Shown piece by piece: positions 1 to 6,651 of a stretch of 7,508 nt of DNA. The position numbers and the translations under genes were made by a program. Each line of letters starts with the position of its first letter. Within the stretch, counting starts at the first letter, position 1. The DNA lies in the NCBI GenBank assembly GCA_900546735.1, contig URDW01000100.1, positions 1 to 7,508 on the forward strand, written 5' to 3'. This DNA is from an uncultured Oscillospiraceae bacterium. Its GTDB lineage: Bacteria > Bacillota > Clostridia > Oscillospirales > Acutalibacteraceae. Below the pieces are notes generated by a model that was not told the DNA's origin, did not search any database, and saw only the letters and a program-made list of their open reading frames with translations.

Positions 1-46
1 AGATCGCTCAGTGTCTCGTGGGCTCGGAGATGTGTATAAGAGACAG
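1..46 (+). other. Illumina Nextera i7 adapter (non-genomic sequence)
   Basis: Bases 28-46 are the Tn5 mosaic end AGATGTGTATAAGAGACAG. Bases 13-27 (GTCTCGTGGGCTCGG) are the Nextera read-2 linker that precedes it. Bases 1-4 (AGAT) match the 3' end of the P7 primer, and bases 5-12 (CGCTCAGT) sit exactly where the 8-base i7 index belongs. From memory the index matches the complement of a Nextera XT v2 index (N724); that detail is less certain than the rest. The block is library-construction sequence left at a contig end, not a transposon of the organism. Confidence 0.98.
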
Positions 47-1360
47 GCCATACGCCACCTCGCTGATGCCGAAATCGCCGTTCATACCGGCAAAAAGCGT
101 GTGTACACCGTCGCATTCGCGCCAGGTAAACTGTACGCCCTTTTCATCAAAGTCAAACTGCATGTCGCTGATCTTGCCGCACTTTTCATAGCTCCACATG
201 GAAACAGCCACCGGCATGACCGACGTGCGCGACGTCGTTTTTGCATGCAGCGTTTTGCTGCCTAAATACTGCTCAAAACCGGCATTGCGCGGCGCAGCGG
301 GCAGATCCTCCATCTGGCAGGCTGCCGCTGTATCCAGAAGATCCCTGTACGCCGTTTCATTCTCCGGAAAAGCATCGTGTTCAAAGCACTGCGGGAAATA
401 TTTCCAGAACACTTCCATAATGTCATAGTCCTTGGAGCGGCCGGAATTGAGCACCACAAGCGCATCATACTCCGGGAACATGACACAGCGCTGGCCGAAA
501 AGCCCTTCGGCGCGGAAACTGTTCGGCATTGGATTGCGCCAAAACTGAAACCCGTAGCCGCACATATTGTCCAGCACACCGTCGCGCACCGTCTCGGTCT
601 GCTTTGCCGTAGCCTGCTCCACCCAGGCAGCCGGGATCAGCTGCTCGCCCTTATACCTGCCGCCGTGCAGATACGGCAGAAAGAATTTGGCCAGATCTTC
701 AGACTTCATGTAAAGACCCCAGCCGCCGGCATTATTGCCCTCGCCGTCCGTCTGCCAAAACGGCTTTTCAATGTCGAGCGGGCGGAACATTTTTTCATCC
801 AGATAATCGACTGTGCTTTTCCCCGTCACGCGTTTGATCAGCGCAGAAAGAATAAACGTGTTTTCAGAACAATATTTGAATTTCGTATCCGGCGGCATCA
901 TAAACGAGGCTTTAAAAAAGTCTTTGATCCAGTTTTTACCGTTTTTGCCCTCGGCAGAGCTGATCATCTTGCCGCTGCGCATCGTCAACAGCATGCGCAC
1001 CGTCAGCGAACGGTTGTACACATTGCGGATGCGGCTGCCCACAAAATATTTGTTGCACTCCGGGAAATAAGTATAAACCGGGTCGTCCAGACCGATCAGG
1101 CCTTCATCCACGGCAAAGCCGACGGCGGTCGATGTAAAGCTTTTGCTGACAGAATACAGCGTATGCGGGCTGTCCGGCCCGTAAGGCGCCCAGAAGCACT
1201 GCGCACAGACTTTGTCGTGGCGCACCACGGTAAAACTGTGCACACCCAGCTGCTTTTCGTTCAGTTCGCGGATGAAATCAGCCAGCACCTCACTTTTTAC
1301 GCCGACTGATTCCGGCGTTACATGCGCAAGCGCACTGTTTTTGATTTTTAATGATCCCAT
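47..1360 (-). CDS. Serine hydrolase, beta-lactamase/class C-like (3'-truncated by adapter)
   Basis: Probable serine hydrolase of the beta-lactamase class C/penicillin-binding-protein-like superfamily (Pfam Beta-lactamase type); substrate unknown. Counting from the ATG at 1360, the nucleophile motif SVSK (SxxK) is at residues 70-73, a Tyr-Cys-Ser that fits the YxN/YxS motif begins at residue 163, and a GLFGQ segment near 286-290 fits the third active-site strand usually written HxG or GxGQ. No signal peptide or membrane segment is visible, so it is probably cytoplasmic. The ATG at 1360 is preferred over the in-frame ATG at 1375 because GGAGAGGG (1366-1373) is ideally spaced for it and overlaps the upstream ATG. 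About 438 genuine codons are present and the true C-terminus is missing: the last 12 residues (LSLIHISEPTRH) and the stop at 8-10 are read from adapter. Transcription comes from the promoter at 1412-1440. Confidence 0.88.
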
Positions 1361-1365
1361 AACAT

Positions 1366-1373
1366 CCCTCTCC
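1366..1373 (-). promoter_or_regulatory. Ribosome binding site deciding the hydrolase start
   Basis: On the minus strand GGAGAGGG ends 5 bases before the ATG at 1360. It overlaps the alternative ATG at 1375, which has no comparable site upstream, so translation from 1360 is favoured. Confidence 0.7.
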
Positions 1374-1411
1374 ATTTTTTACTTAACATTTTTTTAACAA
1401 TGCTTTGTCCC

Positions 1412-1440
1412 ATTATAGCATGTCCGGCGCTTTTTGTACA
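1412..1440 (-). promoter_or_regulatory. Sigma-A type promoter with extended -10 for the serine hydrolase
   Basis: The minus strand reads TGCTATAAT, a perfect TATAAT -10 box (1412-1417) with the TGn extension. The -35 candidate is TGTACA (1435-1440, 4 of 6 to TTGACA), with a 17-base spacer. The predicted start of transcription is near 1405, giving a leader of about 45 bases. The perfect -10, the TG extension and the correct spacing make this the best promoter in the window. Confidence 0.75.
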
Positions 1441-1458
1441 CTTGTTGTTTAAACTTTC

Positions 1459-1471
1459 TAACAAATTGTTA
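1459..1471. repeat. Inverted repeat TAACAA-A-TTGTTA, possible operator
   Basis: Two perfect 6-base arms flank a single central base. The site lies about 20 bases upstream of the -35 candidate of the hydrolase promoter, a position compatible with a transcription factor site. No specific regulator family can be assigned, and in such AT-rich sequence chance is possible. Confidence 0.4.
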
Positions 1472-1497
1472 AATATTTTTTAATTTTCCGCACGATA

Positions 1498-1511
1498 TTT
1501 TAACTTTTAAC
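1498..1511 (+). repeat. Tandem direct repeat TTTTAAC x2
   Basis: Two adjacent identical 7-base units lie mid-way between the divergent promoters. They share TTAAC with other copies in this spacer (1383-1388 and 1394-1399, and inverted in 1459-1471). They could be spaced half-sites or simply low-complexity AT-rich DNA. Confidence 0.4.
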
Positions 1512-1649
1512 GCATTTTGCGCACGCATCCGCGACAAACGGGACATGTGTATTTTAAAAAATCTTTTCAACACATAATTTCAACGCATAAGCGGATGCCG
1601 GCAAACTGCAATAAGCCCTATAAAATACAGATAAATATGACTTTTTGAC

Positions 1650-1676
1650 TTGAAAAAGGCAAAACGGTGATGTAAT
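1650..1676 (+). promoter_or_regulatory. Candidate promoter of the dehydratase-ktrB-ktrA unit
   Basis: TGTAAT (1671-1676, 5 of 6 to TATAAT) is preceded by TGA, giving an extended -10. TTGAAA (1650-1655, 5 of 6 to TTGACA) lies 15 bases upstream; the overlapping TTGACT (1645-1650) would give a 20-base spacer. Neither spacing is ideal, so the extended -10 would carry most of the recognition. The leader would be about 58 bases, too short for a typical riboswitch. Confidence 0.45.
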
Positions 1677-1688
1677 ATGTTATTGTTC

Positions 1689-1714
1689 AATTCTACAAAG
1701 CAAAAAATAGAATT
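1689..1714 (+). repeat. Inverted repeat in the leader, AATTCTA...TAGAATT
   Basis: Perfect 7-base arms (1689-1695 and 1708-1714) flank a 12-base A-rich spacer. The repeat lies between the candidate promoter and the ribosome binding site at 1725-1731. It could be an operator or a weak leader hairpin; no following U-run suggests attenuation. The stem is almost all A/T and would be unstable as RNA. Confidence 0.4.
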
Positions 1715-1741
1715 ACACAGTAATAGGATGGTAAAAAATAA

Positions 1742-3640
1742 ATGAAAGAAAGGCACATTTCCAAAACAACCGCCTGGTGGGCCAAGCAGATGAAATATGC
1801 GTTCATGGTCATTGTTGACCTGTGCATTTTTGCCTTTTCTGCCACAGCGGGCATTTATGTGACGTGTCAAGGGCAGCTGGTCGGCACAGCGTATGCACCG
1901 ATCATGTTCAATTATGTGCACACACTGATTTTGGCGGCCGCCCTGCTGCTGATCTTCAGGCTGCTCGGCATACACACCAGTGTATGGCGTTTTGCCGGCG
2001 TAGACGAAATGATCCGCTGCACCATCGCGGCTGTTTTGCTGAACGCGTTTTGGATGCTGCTGGACCGCGTGATCTACACAGACCTGCTGCACATTCAGGC
2101 CGTACTGCCGTTTTATACCTATATGGTGTCGGCGCTTTTTACGATCTTGCTGCTCAACGCCTCCAGACTGTGCATCAAGTTTTTCCGGTTTATCCAAGCG
2201 CGCTCACCGCTGACCACGCACGGCAAAAAGCGCGTAATGATCGTGGGCGCCGGCTTTATGGGCAGTTTTATCATTCAGGAACTGCGCCACAATATGCTGG
2301 CGCTTGGCGTGCCGGTCGTAGCCGTGGATGACGACCCTGAAAAAATCGGCCGTAAAATCAATGCGGTAAAAATCAAAGGCAGCTGCGCCGATATCGTACA
2401 GCTGGCTGAATCCGAACGGATCGACACCATCATTCTCTGTATCCCCTCCGCCTCCAAAAAGCGGCAAAAAGAAATCATTGAAACGGCAATGCAAACAAAC
2501 TGCACGATTAAGATATCTCCGTCTATCAGTGAATTTCTGGAAGACACACGCGCACAAAGGCGCATCCGCAACGTAGACATCAGCGACCTGCTGCCGCGGC
2601 CGGAGGTCACGCTGGACAAAGAAGTGTGTGCCTACCTGACCGGGAAAGTCATTCTGGTCACCGGCGGCGGCGGTTCCATCGGCTCCGAGCTCTGCCGCCA
2701 GGCAGCGCGCTATGCACCGAAGCAGATCGTTATTTTTGACATATACGAAAACTGTGCATTCGAGCTGTACGGCGAATTAAAACAGATGTACGGTGAAAAC
2801 ATCGACCTGCGTGTACAGATCGGTTCCGTGCGCGACGAAAAGCGCCTGGACGAAGTGTTTGGCATGTTCAAGCCCGATGTCGTTTTTCACGCGGCAGCGC
2901 ACAAACATGTGCCGCTGATGGAAACTTCACCGTGCGAAGCCATTAAAAATAACGTAATGGGTACATACAATACGGCGGCAGCATGTGACAAACACCACGT
3001 CTCCAAGTTTGTGCTGCTGTCTACCGACAAGGCTGTGAACCCCACGAATGTTATGGGCGCATCCAAACGCCTGTGTGAATTCACAGCAGAATACTTCAAT
3101 TCCATTTCGCAAACGTGCTACACGATCGTGCGCTTCGGCAACGTGCTGGGCAGCCACGGCAGCGTGGTGCCCATTTTCCGCAAGCAGATCGAAGAAGGCG
3201 GCCCCGTATGCGTGACCGACGAAAATATCACCCGTTACTTTATGACGATCCCGGAAGCTGCGCAGCTGGTCTGCCAGGCCGGCGGTCTGGCAAAGGGCGG
3301 CGAGATCTTTGTGCTTGATATGGGCGAGCCGGTCAAAATCATGGATCTGGCCAAAAACATGATCCGCCTGTCCGGCTTTACGGAAGACGAGATCGAGATC
3401 CGCGTGACCGGGCTGCGTCCGGGCGAAAAGCTGTATGAAGAGCTTGCCACGGAAGAAGAGCGCAAACGCCGTAAAAAGACGGCCAACAACAAGATCTGGC
3501 GCCTGGACGGTGAGGCAGCCGACAGCGCGAAAATGCAGCGCATGCTTAGCGAGATCCCGTCGCTTACCAATAACACGGTCAGGGCCTTTTTAAAAGAAAA
3601 TGTACCGGGCTACATGCCCCAGAAAGCGGTTCATTTATGA
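1742..3640 (+). CDS. Membrane-anchored nucleotide-sugar 4,6-dehydratase (CapD/PglF/WbpM-type)
   Basis: Probable UDP-sugar 4,6-dehydratase of the PglF/WbpM/CapD class. Characterised members convert UDP-GlcNAc to the 4-keto-6-deoxy sugar that feeds di-N-acetyl-bacillosamine, capsule or other surface-glycan synthesis. At 632 residues it has the family's full length. About four membrane segments fill the N-terminus (near 17-40, 58-76, 92-113 and 120-142). A first Rossmann fold follows (VGAGFMG, 168-174), then the catalytic extended-SDR domain with TGGGGSIG at 307-314, STDK at 427-430, and Met438/Lys442 where classical SDRs have YxxxK; Met at that place is normal for this family. GLRPGEKLYEE (557-567) is the family's C-terminal signature. 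The ATG at 1742 follows AGGATGG (1725-1731) with a 10-base gap. The gene ends in ATGA overlapping ktrB, implying translational coupling. The exact sugar product cannot be read from sequence. Confidence 0.92.
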   Translation: MKERHISKTTAWWAKQMKYAFMVIVDLCIFAFSATAGIYVTCQGQLVGTAYAPIMFNYVHTLILAAALLLIFRLLGIHTSVWRFAGVDEMIRCTIAAVLLNAFWMLLDRVIYTDLLHIQAVLPFYTYMVSALFTILLLNASRLCIKFFRFIQARSPLTTHGKKRVMIVGAGFMGSFIIQELRHNMLALGVPVVAVDDDPEKIGRKINAVKIKGSCADIVQLAESERIDTIILCIPSASKKRQKEIIETAMQTNCTIKISPSISEFLEDTRAQRRIRNVDISDLLPRPEVTLDKEVCAYLTGKVILVTGGGGSIGSELCRQAARYAPKQIVIFDIYENCAFELYGELKQMYGENIDLRVQIGSVRDEKRLDEVFGMFKPDVVFHAAAHKHVPLMETSPCEAIKNNVMGTYNTAAACDKHHVSKFVLLSTDKAVNPTNVMGASKRLCEFTAEYFNSISQTCYTIVRFGNVLGSHGSVVPIFRKQIEEGGPVCVTDENITRYFMTIPEAAQLVCQAGGLAKGGEIFVLDMGEPVKIMDLAKNMIRLSGFTEDEIEIRVTGLRPGEKLYEELATEEERKRRKKTANNKIWRLDGEAADSAKMQRMLSEIPSLTNNTVRAFLKENVPGYMPQKAVHL

Positions 3641-5013
3641 ACATAAAACGCACAAAACTTTTGCATAAATCCCACAATTATAATTACGGTCTAACCTACC
3701 CGCGCATCGTTGCCCTGGGCTTTTTGCTGGTCATTCTGGCCGGCACCGCCCTGCTGATGCTGCCCATCTCCATCAAAAACGGTGATTCAGTCACATTTAC
3801 GGATGCGCTTTTCACCGCCGTTTCTGCCACCTGTGTGACCGGTTTGGTCATTGCCGACACGTTTTCACAGTGGACGCTGTTCGGCCAGATCGTGATTTTG
3901 TGCATGATCCAAGTCGGCGGGCTCGGTTTCATCACCATTTTAGCTGCGGCGCACAACGTTTTAAAGCGCAGAAGCGGCCTGCGCGAAAAAATGCTGCTCA
4001 AAGAGACTTTCAGCAGCATGTATATGAAAGGCGTGACCGGGCTGGGCAAAAAGGTCGTGCTGGGCACAGCCGTATGTGAGCTGGCCGGCGCGCTGATTCT
4101 GTGCACGCGCTTCATTCCGATGATGGGCTTTAAAAACGGGCTTTACACATCTGTATTTTTAAGTGTTTCTGCCTACTGCAACGCCGGATTCGACGTATTG
4201 GGCAGACTTTCACCGGGCGGGTCGCTGACCACCGTAAACTCTGACCCGGTCATTTTGCTGACGCTTGCCGCGCTGATCACGATCGGCGGGCTTGGCTTTA
4301 TCGTGCTGAACGATTTGGCTGTACAGAAATTCAAATGGAAACGGCTTTCCCTGCACAGCAAGATCGTGCTGACGACATCCGCCGCACTGATCATAGGCGG
4401 CGCCGTGCTGTTTTTCATTTTTGAAAACAACAACACTTTAAACGGCATGAATGCGGTAGACAAAATCACCAATTCGATTTTTTCATCGGTCACACCGAGA
4501 ACAGCCGGCTTCAATTCAGTAGATGTGCCGGCCATGTCCATTCAGGCAAAGCTTTTGACGATCGCACTGATGTTTATCGGCGGTTCCAGCGGTTCTACGG
4601 CCGGCGGCATCAAGACCACTACATTTGCCGTGATCCTGCTCAGTGTTGTTTCCACACTGAAAAATGACCGCGAGATCACCGTGTTTAAACGCCGGATCGA
4701 CGACGCGGCCGTACGCAAAGCAGTGGCCATCGTCGCCATCAACTTTACACTGATCACCGCCGTAACGTTTATTATCCACACGACGCAGCCGGAGCTGCAC
4801 TTTGCGGACATTTACTTTGAATGCACATCGGCTATGGGCACTGTGGGCATGACCTGCGCGCTGACACCGTCGCTGGAGACGGCATCCAAGCTGCTGGTTG
4901 CCCTTTTGATGTACCTGGGCAGAGTGACAAACCTGGTATTCGCGCTGATGTTTGTGTTCAACAAGCCGCAGCCGACCAGTACAAAACCGTACGAGAAAGT
5001 CATTATCGGATAA
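3637..5013 (+). CDS. ktrB: TrkH/KtrB family potassium uptake channel subunit
   Basis: Integral membrane K+-translocating subunit of a Ktr/Trk system (superfamily of K+ transporters), working with the RCK protein encoded next to it. The 458 residues contain the four membrane-pore-membrane repeats. The filter glycines are visible in CVTGL (66-70), CNAGF (181-185), RTAGF (288-292) and GTVGM (401-405). The segment FIGGSSGSTAGGIK (313-326) corresponds to the intramembrane gating loop of the third repeat, and LGRV (427-430) holds the conserved Arg of the last repeat. The usual GRVGPL-like sequence there reads GRVTNL, a mild departure. Length is closer to KtrB than to proteobacterial TrkH. The start ATG overlaps the dehydratase stop (ATGA, 3637-3640) and no strong independent ribosome binding site is evident, so expression probably depends on the upstream gene. 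The ktrA start lies 15 bases past the stop. Confidence 0.95.
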   Translation: MNIKRTKLLHKSHNYNYGLTYPRIVALGFLLVILAGTALLMLPISIKNGDSVTFTDALFTAVSATCVTGLVIADTFSQWTLFGQIVILCMIQVGGLGFITILAAAHNVLKRRSGLREKMLLKETFSSMYMKGVTGLGKKVVLGTAVCELAGALILCTRFIPMMGFKNGLYTSVFLSVSAYCNAGFDVLGRLSPGGSLTTVNSDPVILLTLAALITIGGLGFIVLNDLAVQKFKWKRLSLHSKIVLTTSAALIIGGAVLFFIFENNNTLNGMNAVDKITNSIFSSVTPRTAGFNSVDVPAMSIQAKLLTIALMFIGGSSGSTAGGIKTTTFAVILLSVVSTLKNDREITVFKRRIDDAAVRKAVAIVAINFTLITAVTFIIHTTQPELHFADIYFECTSAMGTVGMTCALTPSLETASKLLVALLMYLGRVTNLVFALMFVFNKPQPTSTKPYEKVIIG

Positions 5014-5028
5014 GGAGAAAATAAAACT

Positions 5029-5670
5029 ATGCATTCCTTTTTGATCATCGGTGCCGGCCGATTCGGCAAGCACCTGGCCTGCGACCTGTGCCGCGAGGGG
5101 CACGAGGTGATGCTGGTGGACAACAACCCTGAGAATATCAACGAGGTGTGGAACGAAGTCACCACGGCTGAGATCGGCGACTACACGATCAAAAGCAATC
5201 TGGAAGCGCTCGGCGTGGAAGACTACGACCACGTTTTTGTGTGCATCACTGACTTCCGTGCCAGCCTGATCATCGTGGACACCCTGAAAGAACTGGGTGC
5301 ACGCGACATCATTGCCAAGGCCGGCAGCGAAGTGCACGAAAGATTTCTTTTGAAAAACGGCGCCGACCGTGTGATCTACCCGGAACGGAAAGTGGCAAAG
5401 TCTACGGCGGTAGAGTACAGCATCAATGCGATTTTTGACTACCTGCAGCTAAGCGACGAACTGGGCATTTACGAGATCGAACCCCCGCGCGACTGGGTCG
5501 GCAAAACGCCCTCCATGCTGAACATCCGCCAGCGGCACGGCGTGAACATCATTGCTGCAAAATCAGGCGGGCGTGTGGTGCCGGTCGCGGCAGACGATTA
5601 CACCTTTTCACCAAGCGAACACATTTTGGTCATGGGCAGCCGTGAGAATATGAAACGGCTGAAAAAATAA
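5029..5670 (+). CDS. ktrA: KtrA/TrkA family RCK potassium-uptake regulatory subunit
   Basis: Cytoplasmic nucleotide-binding gating ring subunit for the neighbouring KtrB. The 213 residues match the single-RCK KtrA type (about 220 residues), not the double-length enterobacterial TrkA. The RCK_N Rossmann fold shows GAGRFG (8-13) and Asp31 at the end of the second strand, which normally contacts the NAD(H)/ATP ribose, and YPER (117-120) matches the conserved nucleotide-contacting Glu region. A RCK_C domain spans about 140-213. Its NIR (165-167) and NII (173-175) resemble the DIR/NI positions that bind c-di-AMP in Staphylococcus aureus KtrA, but the Asp is Asn here and that inference is weak. The ATG follows AAGGAG (5012-5017), which overlaps the ktrB stop codon; the 11-base gap is slightly long. 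The unit ends in the hairpin just downstream. Confidence 0.94.
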   Translation: MHSFLIIGAGRFGKHLACDLCREGHEVMLVDNNPENINEVWNEVTTAEIGDYTIKSNLEALGVEDYDHVFVCITDFRASLIIVDTLKELGARDIIAKAGSEVHERFLLKNGADRVIYPERKVAKSTAVEYSINAIFDYLQLSDELGIYEIEPPRDWVGKTPSMLNIRQRHGVNIIAAKSGGRVVPVAADDYTFSPSEHILVMGSRENMKRLKK

Positions 5671-5674
5671 AGGA

Positions 5675-5721
5675 TATATAAAAAGAGGCACGAAGGTTTC
5701 CCTTCGTGCCTCTTTTATATA
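5675..5721. terminator. Strong hairpin terminator, probably bidirectional
   Basis: Perfect 16-base arms AAAAGAGGCACGAAGG (5681-5696) and CCTTCGTGCCTCTTTT (5701-5716) enclose the loop TTTC. The flanking TATATA/ATATA can extend the stem with one bulged A. Each arm ends in an A/T run, giving TTTTATATA on the plus strand and TTTTTATATA on the minus strand. It begins 4 bases after the ktrA stop and lies between convergent genes, so it can end both transcription units. Confidence 0.93.
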
Positions 5722-5813
5722 CGCTGCTGTACAAGCACACCTAGTTTTATTCCACTGCGCCGAATTTTATATAGACACGCAGCCTTTTTTCGCATAATCT
5801 TTGTACGAAAAAA
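5722..5813. other. Short convergent spacer
   Basis: The stretch between the terminator and the end of the minus-strand YdcF gene has no coding potential. It carries a weak 8-base inverted repeat TTTTTTCG (5785-5792) / CGAAAAAA (5806-5813) with a 13-base loop immediately after that gene's stop. It is not a classical terminator. A second copy of TTTTATATA also occurs here near 5764-5772. Confidence 0.5.
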
Positions 5814-6575
5814 TCATTTGTGAAAAAGGAAAAACTTACAAAGCCCCAGCAGCTCACGCACAAAAAAGGTTGGGTACGACAGAACGGACGAGCGCGCTGC
5901 AAGGCCATAGGCCCGCATCCCCCAGCGCTTTGCCATCAGGCAGGCGCGCAGCAGATGGAACGAATTGGTCACCACAGCGACCGGCCGGTCAGACAGGCCG
6001 TGTTTTGCCAGTATTTCCCCGGAAAATGCAATATTCTCCTGCGTGGAGGTAGATTTGTCTTCGAGCAGCAGACGACTGGGTGCGATACCGGCCTGTGTCA
6101 GCAGGCGGCGCATCGCTTCCGCCTCGGATATTGCCTCGTCCCTGCCCTGCCCGCCGGAAAGCACGGCTACGGACTGCGGATGCGCTTTTAAATACTTTGC
6201 GGCGCGATCGGCGCGCCAGCGCAGCAGCCGGCTGGGCCGCGCACCGTACACGCGGCAACCGAGCACCAGCAGCACGGCGTTAGCAGGGATTTTTTGATGC
6301 GCCAGACACACGGTCAGCAAACCGATAACAGCTGCAAACAAAATACATGCGCAAAAAATGGCAGCCACAGCGCACAACAGCACACGCCCCGCCGCCGTTT
6401 GCCGCACAGGGGCAATCCACGCAGCAAGCGGCGTGTAAAAAACACCGCACAAAAGCACGGCCAGACTGACGGCGCCGCCGAGCAGATTGCCCGGATTGCA
6501 GACACGCCAGCGAAAAAACGGCGCTGTGAACCAAAACAGAAACACAGCGCCGAAAACGATCAAAAAAACAGACAA
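5814..6575 (-). CDS. YdcF/SanA/ElyC-like DUF218 membrane protein
   Basis: YdcF family (DUF218) protein of 253 residues. Related proteins (ElyC, SanA) act in cell-envelope integrity and lipid-carrier-linked peptidoglycan steps, but the family's biochemistry is poorly settled and no reaction is assigned. Three hydrophobic segments lie at about 2-20, 31-53 and 65-90. The DUF218 domain starts near 98 with VLGCRVYGARPS (104-115), SGGQGRDE (140-147), SEAEAM (150-155), Glu172, STQEN (177-181) and TNSFHLLRA (203-211), all conserved family positions. The start is uncertain: an in-frame TAG upstream limits the frame and no ATG is available, so the TTG at 6575 preceded by GGGGTGG (6586-6592) is the best choice. 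It lies 76 bases downstream of the glycosyltransferase on the same strand with no convincing terminator between them, so co-transcription is likely. Confidence 0.85.
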   Translation of the reverse strand: MSVFLIVFGAVFLFWFTAPFFRWRVCNPGNLLGGAVSLAVLLCGVFYTPLAAWIAPVRQTAAGRVLLCAVAAIFCACILFAAVIGLLTVCLAHQKIPANAVLLVLGCRVYGARPSRLLRWRADRAAKYLKAHPQSVAVLSGGQGRDEAISEAEAMRRLLTQAGIAPSRLLLEDKSTSTQENIAFSGEILAKHGLSDRPVAVVTNSFHLLRACLMAKRWGMRAYGLAARSSVLSYPTFFVRELLGLCKFFLFHK

Positions 6576-6651
6576 AACAGGTACACCACCCCGAAAATTG
6601 CTCTACTCCATAATTATTTCTGTCTACAGAGCTTTAGAAAAAAACACGGCC
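6576..6651 (-). other. Short spacer between glycosyltransferase and YdcF-like gene
   Basis: These 76 bases hold an imperfect palindrome TCTGTCTACAGA (6619-6630, 5-base arms) and a T-run on the minus strand just after the glycosyltransferase stop. The T-run is not preceded by a stable stem, so no terminator is called. Confidence 0.4.
6586..6592 (-). promoter_or_regulatory. Ribosome binding site supporting a TTG start
   Basis: GGGGTGG on the minus strand lies 10 bases before the TTG at 6575. It is the only purine-rich site near the first possible start after the in-frame TAG, so it supports a non-ATG start for the YdcF-like gene. The match to the anti-SD is only moderate. Confidence 0.4.

Larger units (their letters stand above)
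1376..1741. other. Divergent AT-rich intergenic region
   Basis: This noncoding stretch separates the serine hydrolase from the dehydratase-ktr unit and holds promoters for both directions. It is much richer in A/T than the flanking genes. It contains TTAACA at 1383-1388 and 1394-1399, the palindrome GTTTAAAC at 1447-1454, the inverted repeat at 1459-1471, a tandem TTTTAAC pair at 1498-1511 and a leader inverted repeat at 1689-1714. I see no convincing small gene, tRNA or known riboswitch, and nothing resembling a ydaO/c-di-AMP aptamer, although that class often precedes potassium genes in Firmicutes. Confidence 0.7.

Noticed and set aside
28..46. Tn5 mosaic end as evidence of a transposon
   Set aside because: It is directly preceded by the Nextera linker, index and P7 end, so it is library adapter rather than a mobile element.
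438..442. Met in place of the catalytic Tyr of the dehydratase (residue 438) as a defect
   Set aside because: The coordinates given are residue numbers of the protein encoded at 1742-3640. Met at this position is typical of the WbpM/PglF/CapD family and not a loss of function.
377..1309. Long open frame of about 310 codons on the plus strand opposite the serine hydrolase
   Set aside because: Composition is rich in His, Arg and Ala with no recognisable motif, and it lies wholly antisense to a gene with clear catalytic motifs. It is a by-product of G/C-rich third positions.
1376..1741. A c-di-AMP (ydaO) or other riboswitch ahead of the potassium genes
   Set aside because: No conserved aptamer core was recognised by eye, and the inferred leader of about 58 bases is too short. 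A covariance-model search with Infernal/Rfam would be decisive.
1728..1745. Five-codon leader peptide (MVKNK) overlapping the dehydratase start by ATGA
   Set aside because: It has no ribosome binding site of its own, and its ATG is part of the AGGATGG site serving the dehydratase. It is probably chance.
4516..5337. Open frame of 273 codons antisense to ktrB and ktrA
   Set aside because: It spans the junction of two well-supported genes on the other strand and shows no domain or plausible start site.
5785..5813. Second terminator for the YdcF-like gene (TTTTTTCG/CGAAAAAA)
   Set aside because: The stem is only 8 mostly A/T pairs with a 13-base loop and lacks the stem-then-U-run order. The hairpin at 5675-5721 is a far better candidate.
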